A program made the position numbers and the translations under genes. DNA of 5,347 nucleotides from Victivallales bacterium (GTDB taxonomy: Bacteria > Verrucomicrobiota > Lentisphaeria > Oligosphaerales > Lenti-02). The DNA is taken from NCBI GenBank assembly GCA_018648945.1, contig JABGQJ010000550.1, forward strand, positions 1 to 5,347, in the 5' to 3' direction. Shown here one piece after another: positions 1 to 5,347 of the stretch; within the stretch, counting starts at the first letter, position 1, and the number at the start of each line of letters is the position of its first letter. The notes below the pieces were generated by a model. That model was not told the DNA's origin and did not search any database. It saw nothing but the letters and a program-made list of their open reading frames with translations.

Positions 1-61
1 TCTCCCACATTCAGGAGGGTTCTCAGGCAGTTGACAGACAGCCTCAGATGTCTCCCACATT
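1..61 (+). repeat. 11-base direct repeat, two copies 50 bases apart
   Basis: TCTCCCACATT occurs at 1-11 and again at 51-61, the only non-coding stretch downstream of mtnA. The bases between and after the copies are not otherwise similar. The first copy touches the window edge, so the array may continue to the left. Possible explanations are a dispersed repeat, the end of a mobile element, or chance; no transposase is visible. Confidence 0.5.
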
Positions 62-88
62 GGGTGGCAGTAGGTCTGGTTGAGGCTG
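39..88 (-). terminator. Candidate 3' stem-loop downstream of mtnA
   Basis: CAGCCTCA (39-46) and TGAGGCTG (81-88) are perfect 8-base inverted copies. The right arm ends two bases from the mtnA stop codon. Inside the 34-base loop lies a smaller CCCA/TGGG hairpin (54-57 and 61-64). No T-tract follows on the minus strand, so this is not a classical intrinsic terminator. It may stabilise the transcript end or be chance. Confidence 0.25.
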
Positions 89-90
89 CT

Positions 91-1206
91 CTACTGCCTC
101 TTCTCCGGGAACATGGCCAGGATTGTGCCCTCGTTCACCGGCTGGATGATGCCACGCTCGGTGATTAGGCCGGTGACCAGGCGGGGTGGGGTCACGTCGA
201 AGGCGAAGTTCGCCGCCGGACTGTCGGGGGGCGTGACCAACACTTGCGTGATCTGGCCGTTGGGACCGCGCCCGCGCATGTACTTCACCTCCTCGTTGCC
301 GCGTTGCTCGATGGGGATCTCGCGGACACCGTCGCGCATGACCCAGTCGAAGGTGGAGGAAGGCAGGGCGGTGAAGAAGGGGACCTGGTTGTCGGCGGCG
401 GCCAGGGATTTGAGGTAGGTGCCGACCTTGTTGGCGACGAAGCCGGTATAGGTCGTGCGGTCGGAACCGACGATCACCAGATCGACCATGCCATGTTGCA
501 TGAGGTGGCCGCCGGTGTTGTCCGGGATGATCGTGTGGGGCACGCCATGCTGGCCCAGTTCCCAGGCGGTGAGCCGTGCGCCCTGATTGCGCGGACGGGT
601 CTCGTCCACCCAGACATGGACGTCGATGCCTGCGTCGAAGGCGGCATAGATCGGGGCGGTGGCGGAGCCGTAGTCGACGAAGGCCAGCCAGCCAGCGTTG
701 CAGTGGGTGAGGATGTTGACGGTCTGTCCCGGCTTGGCTGCGGCGATCTCGCGAATCCGTTCCAGGCCGTACTCGCCGATTCGGCGACAGCACTCGGCAT
801 CCTCGTCGGCGATGGTCTCCGCCAACCCGCGGGCCGCCGGAATCCGCGCGGCGGGACGGGCGATGGGGAGGAGGGCGTCGAGCTGGCGATCCACGGCCCA
901 GGCCAGGTTGACGGCGGTGGGGCGAGTGGCCTTGAGTTGGTCTGCGGCGGCTCGCAGAGCAGTGTTGGGGTCGTCCGCCGCAGTGGCCTCGCGGGTGGCC
1001 AGGTACATGCCCCAGCCGGCGGTGGCGCCGATCAGCCCCGCGCCGCGCACATGCATCTCCTGAATGGCGGCAGCCACCTGGTCCACCGATTCCAGGCGCT
1101 CGACAACGAACTCGTGGGGGAGGTGGCGCTGGTCGATGATCTCGACCGCGCCGGGGTCGTCCGCCACGGGCCAGATGGTGCGAAAATGGGTGCCGTCAAC
1201 GTTCAT
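91..1206 (-). CDS. mtnA: S-methyl-5-thioribose-1-phosphate isomerase
   Basis: This is a 371-residue cytosolic enzyme of the universal methionine salvage route. It converts the aldose 5-methylthioribose-1-phosphate to the ketose 5-methylthioribulose-1-phosphate. Length and motifs fit the MtnA family (eIF2B-like isomerases). Visible motifs are RGAGLIGATAGWG at residues 54-66, THCNAG with the expected catalytic Cys169, ETRPRNQGARLTAWEL at 202-217, and VGSDR with the expected catalytic Asp249, followed by a conserved N-K-x-G-T-Y stretch. The ATG at 1204-1206 is preceded by AGGA with a 7-base spacer. The gene starts 9 bases after the mtnP-apt stop, so the two are almost certainly co-transcribed and probably translationally coupled. 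Its substrate is the product of the phosphorylase half of that upstream gene. One oddity is that the usual RGAP..IG...AYG motif reads RGAG..IG...GWG here. The family call is secure; activity on 5-deoxyribose-1-phosphate as well is possible from family knowledge. Confidence 0.96.
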   Translation of the reverse strand: MNVDGTHFRTIWPVADDPGAVEIIDQRHLPHEFVVERLESVDQVAAAIQEMHVRGAGLIGATAGWGMYLATREATAADDPNTALRAAADQLKATRPTAVNLAWAVDRQLDALLPIARPAARIPAARGLAETIADEDAECCRRIGEYGLERIREIAAAKPGQTVNILTHCNAGWLAFVDYGSATAPIYAAFDAGIDVHVWVDETRPRNQGARLTAWELGQHGVPHTIIPDNTGGHLMQHGMVDLVIVGSDRTTYTGFVANKVGTYLKSLAAADNQVPFFTALPSSTFDWVMRDGVREIPIEQRGNEEVKYMRGRGPNGQITQVLVTPPDSPAANFAFDVTPPRLVTGLITERGIIQPVNEGTILAMFPEKRQ

Positions 1207-1213
1207 GGTGCGT

Positions 1214-1217
1214 TCCT
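1214..1217 (-). promoter_or_regulatory. Ribosome binding site of mtnA, overlapping the mtnP-apt stop
   Basis: On the minus strand AGGA lies 7 bases before the mtnA ATG. It shares two bases with the TAG stop codon (1216-1218) of the upstream fusion gene. A ribosome finishing the fusion would sit on the mtnA start signal, so translational coupling is likely. It also fixes the mtnA start. Confidence 0.7.
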
Positions 1218-2526
1218 ACTCGCCTTCGAATGCGATAAGGGCGAAGGGCTTGTAGCCCGCTTCCTTGAGCTTCTCGCAACCGCCGAGGTCGGGGAGATCG
1301 ACCACGAAGGCGCATTCCAGCACCTCGCCGCCGAGCTTTTCTACCAACTGGCAGCCGGCAAGCGCGGTGCCGCCGGTGGCGATCAGATCGTCGATGACCA
1401 GGATGCGGTCGCCGGGCTCGATGGCATCGCGATGGACCTCGATGGCATCGGTGGAGTACTCGGTGGTGTATTCCACCTTTTCGACGTCGGCGGGCAGTTT
1501 GCCGGGCTTGCGCAGGAGGATGAATCCCAGGCCGAGGGCGTGGGCCAGGACGCTGCCGAGGACGAAGCCGCGGCTCTCGATGCCGGCCACGGCGTCGATC
1601 TGCTCATTCTGGTAGCGTTTGACGAAGGCGTCGGTTACCAGCTTGAGGCCCCGGGGATTCTTGATGAGGGTGGTCACATCGCGGAACATGACGCCCTCGA
1701 TGGGGAAGTTTGGGATGGTGCGGAACATGCCCTTGATCTCGTCTAGAACGGCATCATCCAGTGCCGGAGCGGGCTCGCCCTTGGCGATGCGGGGGATCGC
1801 CTCGATCAGCAGGTTCTTCACATTGGCGGCGTTCTGCTGGAAGATGGCGAGGACGGCTTCCCAGGTGACGGGTGCCTCGTCCTCCTTCCAGCAGTCGTAG
1901 TCGGTGCTCATGGCCACGGCTGCGTAGGGAATGCCGGCTTCGTTGGCCAGGGCGGCTTCGGGGGCCGTGGACATGTTGATGATATCCGCGCCCCAGGCCC
2001 GGAACATGTGGGATTCGGCGCGGGTGGAGAATCGCGGCCCCTCGATGGTGACGACCGTGCCCTGCCGGTGGATTTTCAGGCCCAGCTGGTCGGCGGCCGC
2101 CCCCATGTGTCCGCGGAGATCCTGGTCGAAGGGGTCGGCCATGGCCGTGTGCTGCATGCCGCCAGTGAAATCGTCGTGGAAGGTGATGTCCCGGTGGCGG
2201 GTGAAATCGATGAACTGATCGACGAGCACGAGATCTCCCCTGCCGATTTGCTCGCGCAGGGAGCCGACCGCCGTGGTGGCCAGAATGTGGGTGCAGCCAA
2301 GATCCCTGAGGGCCTGGATGTTGGCCCGATTGGGGACGTGGGTGGGGGGCAGGCTGTGGTCCAGCCCATGCCGGGAGAGGATCGCGACCTCGACCCCGGC
2401 GATGCGCCCGCAGGTGATGGGGGAACTTGGCGGGCCGTAGGGGGTGGTGACGCGGAGGACCTCGGGATCCTGCAGGATTTTGGGGTCTTCGAGACCGGAA
2501 CCGCCGATAATCGCTATCTTGACCAT
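1216..2526 (-). CDS. Bifunctional S-methyl-5'-thioadenosine phosphorylase / adenine phosphoribosyltransferase (MtnP-Apt fusion)
   Basis: One uninterrupted 436-residue reading frame carries two complete enzymes. Residues 1 to about 250 are a PNP/MTAP-type phosphorylase: GGSG at 8-11, SRHG at 51-54 (phosphate binding), IEGPRFSTRAE at 161-171, NMSTAPE at 184-190, and STDYDCW at 207-213. Asp209 and Asp211 match the two aspartates that make human MTA phosphorylase select adenine over guanine. Residues about 256-436 are a full-length adenine phosphoribosyltransferase: an N-terminal IPNFPIEGVMFRD segment, AGIESRGFVLG at 314-324, and the PRPP-binding motif VIDDLIATGGT at 377-387. A short Pro/Ala-rich linker (about 249-258) joins them. 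The predicted reactions are MTA + Pi to methylthioribose-1-phosphate + adenine, then adenine + PRPP to AMP + PPi, in the cytosol. The ATG at 2524-2526 is chosen because GGAGG sits 9 bases upstream and the family's N-terminus starts there. The frame is open to 2814, but the extra residues look unlike protein of this family. The domain calls are secure; bifunctional activity is inferred. Confidence 0.95.
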   Translation of the reverse strand: MVKIAIIGGSGLEDPKILQDPEVLRVTTPYGPPSSPITCGRIAGVEVAILSRHGLDHSLPPTHVPNRANIQALRDLGCTHILATTAVGSLREQIGRGDLVLVDQFIDFTRHRDITFHDDFTGGMQHTAMADPFDQDLRGHMGAAADQLGLKIHRQGTVVTIEGPRFSTRAESHMFRAWGADIINMSTAPEAALANEAGIPYAAVAMSTDYDCWKEDEAPVTWEAVLAIFQQNAANVKNLLIEAIPRIAKGEPAPALDDAVLDEIKGMFRTIPNFPIEGVMFRDVTTLIKNPRGLKLVTDAFVKRYQNEQIDAVAGIESRGFVLGSVLAHALGLGFILLRKPGKLPADVEKVEYTTEYSTDAIEVHRDAIEPGDRILVIDDLIATGGTALAGCQLVEKLGGEVLECAFVVDLPDLGGCEKLKEAGYKPFALIAFEGE

Positions 2527-2535
2527 GGGATATCG

Positions 2536-2540
2536 CCTCC
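2536..2540 (-). promoter_or_regulatory. Ribosome binding site of the mtnP-apt gene
   Basis: Read on the minus strand this is GGAGG, a strong Shine-Dalgarno core, 9 bases before the ATG at 2524-2526. It decides the start of the fusion protein against the longer open frame that extends to 2814. Confidence 0.8.
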
Positions 2541-2575
2541 AGGTGGCACGATGGGGAAGTCCTCGAAACGCATCT

Positions 2576-2589
2576 CCCGCGTGAGCGGG
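2576..2589. repeat. Small GC-rich hairpin in the mtnP-apt leader
   Basis: CCCGC (2576-2580) and GCGGG (2585-2589) form a perfect 5-bp GC stem around a 4-base loop (GTGA on the plus strand, TCAC on the minus strand). It would lie in the 5' leader of the minus-strand transcript if the candidate promoter is right. It has no T-tract, so it is not a terminator. It is short enough to be chance in GC-rich DNA. Confidence 0.35.
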
Positions 2590-2606
2590 TGGGCTATGGA
2601 CTCGGT

Positions 2607-2635
2607 ACCATAGGGTGCGCCCCAACCAATGCCAG
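2607..2635 (-). promoter_or_regulatory. Candidate sigma70-type promoter for mtnP-apt-mtnA
   Basis: On the minus strand, CTGGCA (2635-2630) and TATGGT (2612-2607) are separated by exactly 17 bases. Each matches 4 of 6 bases of the -35 and -10 consensus. Transcription would start near 2600 and leave a leader of about 75 bases. The spacing is good but the match is modest, and such pairs occur by chance in a region this size. Confidence 0.35.
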
Positions 2636-2715
2636 CACCGTCGGTCTGGCGGGAGCAGGCTAGCACAATCCCGCTGTCGCCAGGGCTTGGATTCGGGAAG
2701 GGATTTGGTATTTTC

Positions 2716-2741
2716 AAGGAGAACACATGCACGATGGCTGA
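2716..2741 (+). other. Strong Shine-Dalgarno plus four-codon ORF before the glycosidase gene
   Basis: AAGGAG (2716-2721) is followed after 5 bases by an ATG at 2727 that opens a four-codon ORF (Met-His-Asp-Gly, stop TGA at 2739-2741). The stop is 14 bases before the glycosidase start. It could be a short leader that feeds ribosomes to the downstream start, or the remains of an earlier start signal now out of frame. A second ATG at 2734 lies in a third frame and opens only 50 codons. Translation of the mini-ORF is inferred, not shown. Confidence 0.3.
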
Positions 2742-2743
2742 AC

Positions 2744-2747
2744 AGGA
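2744..2747 (+). promoter_or_regulatory. Probable ribosome binding site of the glycosidase gene
   Basis: AGGA lies 8 bases before the ATG at 2756, the start that gives the family-like N-terminus. A stronger AAGGAG upstream (2716-2721) is placed for a different ATG and does not serve this frame well. Confidence 0.5.
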
Positions 2748-2755
2748 TACTCTCC

Positions 2756-5347
2756 ATGCTCTCCGACGATTTCAAACGGGATCTGAAGAATCCCCCGAAG
2801 CGTTTCCGCCCCATCCCATTCTGGTCCTGGAACGAGGATCTGTCGGTCGGGGAGACCCGCCGCCAGATCGCCGAGATGGATAGAGCTGGTATCGGCGGCT
2901 ACTTCATGCACGCCCGCGGTGGGTTGCAGACGGAGTACATGGGCGAGGACTGGATGGCGAACATCGCCGCCGGGATCCAGGAGGGCGAAGCACGCGGCAT
3001 GGGGGCTTGGGCCTACGATGAGAACGGGTGGCCCAGCGGGTTCGGTGATGGCAAGGTCAATGGCAGAGGTGTTGCTTCCCAGCAGAAGTACCTGCGTTAC
3101 GAAGTGGTCGAAGCCGAGGCCGAGGCCGAACGCACGATCACCCATGTGCGGTTGGCGGATGGTCGCCTGCTGCGCCTCTACTTCGATGTGAACCCGTTCT
3201 ACGTGGACACCCTGGACGCGACTGTGACGCGCGATTTTCTGAACCAGGTCTACGAGCCCTACGCCCACAAGTTCGGCGCGGATCTCGGGCGTGGCATGCC
3301 GGGCTTCTTCACCGATGAGCCCCAGATTTCGCGCAACGGCATTCCATGGTCCTTCATCCTGCCGGAGAGTTACCAGGCGGCCTACGACGAGGATCTGCTG
3401 GCTGTTCTGCCCTCGCTGTTCCTGGAAGTCGGCGACTACCGGCAGGTCCGCTATCGTTTCTGGAAACTCGTGCGCGACCTCTTCACCGACAACTTCACCC
3501 GCCAGATCTACGAATGGTGCGAGGAGCATGGTGGCCAGCTCACTGGCCACATGGTGCTGGAGGAGACGCTGCACGCCCAGCTCACCTCGAACGGCGCGGT
3601 CATGCCCCACTACGAGTTCTTCCACGTGCCTGGCATGGACTGGCTCTGCCGTCACATCGATCCGCCCACCACGCCCCTGCAGGTGGCCTCCGTGGCCCAT
3701 CAGCTCGACAAGCCGCTGATCCTGAGCGAGACCTTCGCATTGACCGGTTGGAACGTGTCCTTCGACGAGCTGAAGTGGATGTACGAGTGGCAGATGGTGC
3801 GCGGCATTACCCAGCTTTGCCAGCATCTGGAGGGGTACTCGCTGCGTGGCATCCGCAAGCGGGACTATCCGCCATCGCTCTTCTACCAGCAGCCCTGGTG
3901 GGATCGCTATCGGTTCTTCAACGACGCCATGACCCGCATCGGCATGGTTCTCGCCAAGGGACGCCCCGAGTTTGGCGTGTTGGTGATCCATCCCCAGACC
4001 TCCGCTTGGCTGCACTTCGACCATGCCGACAACGAGGGGCTGAACGAACTGAACGGGCACTTCATGGCGCTGACCCATGCTCTCGAACGGGCGCACGTGC
4101 CCTTCCACTATGGCGATGAGCGCATTCTCGACCGGCATGGCCGAGTCGAGGGCGCCAGCCTGCAGGTGGGCACGCAGACGTACGGGATGGTCCTGGTTCC
4201 CGCCGTGGACACGTTGGCGGCCGAGACTGTCGCCCTACTGACCGAATATGCGGCCAATGGCGGCAGGCTGGTCTGGACTGGGCAGCTCCCTGGGCTGGTG
4301 GACGGGGCCGCTTCCCCTGCGCTTGCCGATCTCACGGCCCAAGGTACCCAAACGGAAGACTACGCGGGTGTCATCGCGGCCATTCCCTCCGAGCTGAAGC
4401 CGGTCTCGGTCACCAATGCCGATGGCCAGGTGCTCACCGCGATCGGCGCCACGTCCCGTACGCTTGAGGATGGCGGGCGTTTTGTCTTCCTGGCCAACAG
4501 CGACGCCAACCAGGGCTTCTCCGCCGTGGTCCGCTGCCTGGGTGCTTCTGTCGCGCGGTTCGTGCCCGAGACAGGGGAGACTGAGCCACTGGTGTTTGGC
4601 GTCGAGGGCGACGAAGTGGTTGTCCCCTACGCCTTCGTGCAGGGCGGCTCGCTGGCGCTCTTTGTCAGCGATGACCCAGCTGCCCATACTGCCGCCGAGC
4701 CAACTGCGCGCCGTACACCGCTGGCGTCGGAGACTCTCGCCGGGGAATGGGATCTGGAACTGGTCGATCCGAATGCCCTGACCCTGGACCGCTGTACCAT
4801 TCTCTTCGATGGCGAAGTGGTCGCCGAGGACGAGCACATCAGTGTGGTCCAGTGGCGCGCGCTGGAACTGGAGCGCGCCGTGGACATCGAGCTGCGTTTC
4901 GCTGTGCAGACGGCGGCGGGCTACACTCCGCCTGCCGACGCGGCGTTGGTGGTGGAGACGCCCGATCAGTTCGAGATCACGGTCAACGGACAGGTCTTGA
5001 GCAAACGGGATCTGGGGCACTACCGCGACATGTCCTTCCGCAAGATCGATCTGGAGGGCAGTCTGCGGGAGGGGGCCAACGAGATTGTCATGCGCACCCG
5101 CTTCGAGCAGTCGCCCGAGATTTACGCGCACTTGCGTCGGGCCCGGGCCTTCGAGGCCGAGAAGAACAAACTTACCTACGACAGCGAGATCGAAGCTGTC
5201 TATCTGATTGGCGGCTTCGGCGTGGTGACGCCAGGAGAGTACGAGGCCCTGCCTCGCGAGGCCATGCGCTACACGGGCGAGTTCCTGCTTGCCCCGCTGC
5301 CGGAACAGGTGGTCCTCGGCGATCTCACGCCCCAAGGCTTGCCCTTC
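2756..5347 (+). CDS. Glycoside-hydrolase-like multidomain protein, substrate unknown (3' end cut by window)
   Basis: The frame is open for 864 codons to the last base with no stop, so the protein is partial. It opens with NPPKRFRPIPFWSWN (12-26) and an E-M-D-R-A-G-I-G-G-Y-F-M-H segment, the signature of a large, mostly uncharacterised glycosidase family distantly related to GH106 alpha-L-rhamnosidases. TIM-barrel motifs follow: AYDENGWPSG at 86-95, FFTDEPQ at 184-190, GHMVLEETL at 264-272, and LILSETF at 321-327. Glu188, Glu269/270 and Glu325 are candidate catalytic acids (inference). Residues about 404-520 resemble the glutamine-amidotransferase-like domain of some beta-galactosidases, ending in NGGRLVWTG. 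A beta-rich stretch and a GH2-type galactose-binding jelly roll (about 660 onward, with FEITVNG at 739-745) come next. There is no signal peptide or membrane segment, so an intracellular role on imported oligosaccharides is likely. The start at ATG 2756 has AGGA 8 bases upstream and matches the family's N-terminus. Perhaps about 100 residues are missing. The family call is firm; specificity is unknown. Confidence 0.85.
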   Translation, partial: MLSDDFKRDLKNPPKRFRPIPFWSWNEDLSVGETRRQIAEMDRAGIGGYFMHARGGLQTEYMGEDWMANIAAGIQEGEARGMGAWAYDENGWPSGFGDGKVNGRGVASQQKYLRYEVVEAEAEAERTITHVRLADGRLLRLYFDVNPFYVDTLDATVTRDFLNQVYEPYAHKFGADLGRGMPGFFTDEPQISRNGIPWSFILPESYQAAYDEDLLAVLPSLFLEVGDYRQVRYRFWKLVRDLFTDNFTRQIYEWCEEHGGQLTGHMVLEETLHAQLTSNGAVMPHYEFFHVPGMDWLCRHIDPPTTPLQVASVAHQLDKPLILSETFALTGWNVSFDELKWMYEWQMVRGITQLCQHLEGYSLRGIRKRDYPPSLFYQQPWWDRYRFFNDAMTRIGMVLAKGRPEFGVLVIHPQTSAWLHFDHADNEGLNELNGHFMALTHALERAHVPFHYGDERILDRHGRVEGASLQVGTQTYGMVLVPAVDTLAAETVALLTEYAANGGRLVWTGQLPGLVDGAASPALADLTAQGTQTEDYAGVIAAIPSELKPVSVTNADGQVLTAIGATSRTLEDGGRFVFLANSDANQGFSAVVRCLGASVARFVPETGETEPLVFGVEGDEVVVPYAFVQGGSLALFVSDDPAAHTAAEPTARRTPLASETLAGEWDLELVDPNALTLDRCTILFDGEVVAEDEHISVVQWRALELERAVDIELRFAVQTAAGYTPPADAALVVETPDQFEITVNGQVLSKRDLGHYRDMSFRKIDLEGSLREGANEIVMRTRFEQSPEIYAHLRRARAFEAEKNKLTYDSEIEAVYLIGGFGVVTPGEYEALPREAMRYTGEFLLAPLPEQVVLGDLTPQGLPF

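Larger units (their letters stand above)
2527..2755. other. Divergent intergenic region
   Basis: This 229-base spacer separates the leftward methylthioadenosine salvage operon from the rightward glycosidase gene and must hold the promoters of both. A reasonable minus-strand promoter is visible. For the plus strand the best pair I see is weak: TTGGAT at 2687-2692 and TATTTT at 2709-2714, 16 bases apart. I found no recognisable riboswitch and no convincing operator palindrome. Confidence 0.6.

Noticed and set aside
31..36. TTGACA resembling a -35 box
   Set aside because: No acceptable -10 hexamer follows at 16-18 bases, and no plus-strand gene starts nearby.
1417..1450. Repeated CTCGATGGCATCG (1417-1429 and 1438-1450)
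   Set aside because: It encodes two Asp-Ala-Ile-Glu segments in a part of Apt where similar residues recur naturally. The second segment matches the conserved lead-in to the PRPP motif.
244..1746. Long plus-strand open frame (500 codons) opposite mtnA and the mtnP-apt gene
   Set aside because: It lies antisense across two well-recognised genes, has a Gly/Asp/Val-rich composition typical of the reverse strand of GC-rich coding DNA, and shows no family motif.
1700..1780. Internal restart giving a separate Apt protein
   Set aside because: The Met at residue 267 has only a purine-rich AAGGG one base upstream, too close to work as a ribosome site, and the frame is continuous through the linker.
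2527..2755. SAM or purine riboswitch ahead of the salvage operon
   Set aside because: The function would suit one, but I could not find the conserved cores or pairing pattern of either class in the leader; only a 5-bp hairpin is present.
2527..2814. N-terminal extension of the mtnP-apt frame to an ATG at 2812-2814
   Set aside because: The extra 96 residues are Arg/Cys/Trp-rich and unlike any phosphorylase N-terminus. They overlap the glycosidase start, and a strong ribosome site sits just before ATG 2524-2526.
2714..4138. Minus-strand open frame of 474 codons opposite the glycosidase gene
   Set aside because: It is a shadow of the recognised plus-strand gene. It crosses the intergenic spacer and shows no motifs of its own.
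4235..5335. Minus-strand open frame of 366 codons near the right end
   Set aside because: It is antisense to the continuous glycosidase frame, with the His/Arg/Gln-rich composition expected of a GC-rich shadow.

Overview
The window is 5,347 bases of GC-rich bacterial DNA (roughly 60% GC or more by eye). It holds three protein-coding genes in a divergent arrangement. Two tightly packed genes run leftward on the minus strand (mtnA at 91-1206 and an mtnP-apt fusion at 1216-2526). One large gene runs rightward from 2756 and is cut by the window end. A 229-base spacer separates the two directions. I saw no tRNA, rRNA, CRISPR array or intact insertion sequence. The organism cannot be named from this sequence. 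MtnA has the form I associate with Proteobacteria and similar groups (opening with an H-F-R-T-I-W segment, and carrying the RGA..IGATA motif). The rightward gene belongs to a glycosidase family I associate with Lentisphaerae, Planctomycetes, Armatimonadetes and Firmicutes. That points only to a GC-rich saccharolytic bacterium.

Leftward unit: the first gene (1216-2526, minus) encodes one 436-residue polypeptide. Its N-terminal half is a methylthioadenosine (MTA) phosphorylase and its C-terminal half is a complete adenine phosphoribosyltransferase (Apt). The second gene, mtnA, encodes methylthioribose-1-phosphate isomerase and starts only 9 bases after the fusion stops. Its ribosome binding site overlaps the fusion's stop codon. 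Together the two proteins would carry out three linked steps. MTA plus phosphate gives adenine and methylthioribose-1-phosphate. Adenine plus PRPP gives AMP. Methylthioribose-1-phosphate is isomerised to methylthioribulose-1-phosphate. Both products of the phosphorylase therefore go to enzymes encoded in the same operon, one of them fused to it. The same set could also clear 5'-deoxyadenosine. The later carbon-salvage enzymes are not in the window.

Rightward gene: 2756 to the window end encodes at least 864 residues of a multidomain glycoside-hydrolase-like protein with no signal peptide. It has a TIM-barrel-like catalytic region, a glutamine-amidotransferase-like alpha/beta domain, a beta-rich section and a galactose-binding-like jelly roll. 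Its substrate is unknown, and I see no functional link to MTA salvage beyond the shared intergenic region.

Non-coding parts: bases 1-90, downstream of mtnA, hold an 11-base direct repeat and an 8-base inverted repeat. The intergenic spacer (2527-2755) holds a plausible minus-strand promoter, a small GC-rich hairpin, a strong ribosome binding site for the fusion gene, and a strong Shine-Dalgarno sequence feeding a four-codon ORF just before the glycosidase gene. The fused MTA phosphorylase/adenine phosphoribosyltransferase is the most noteworthy item.
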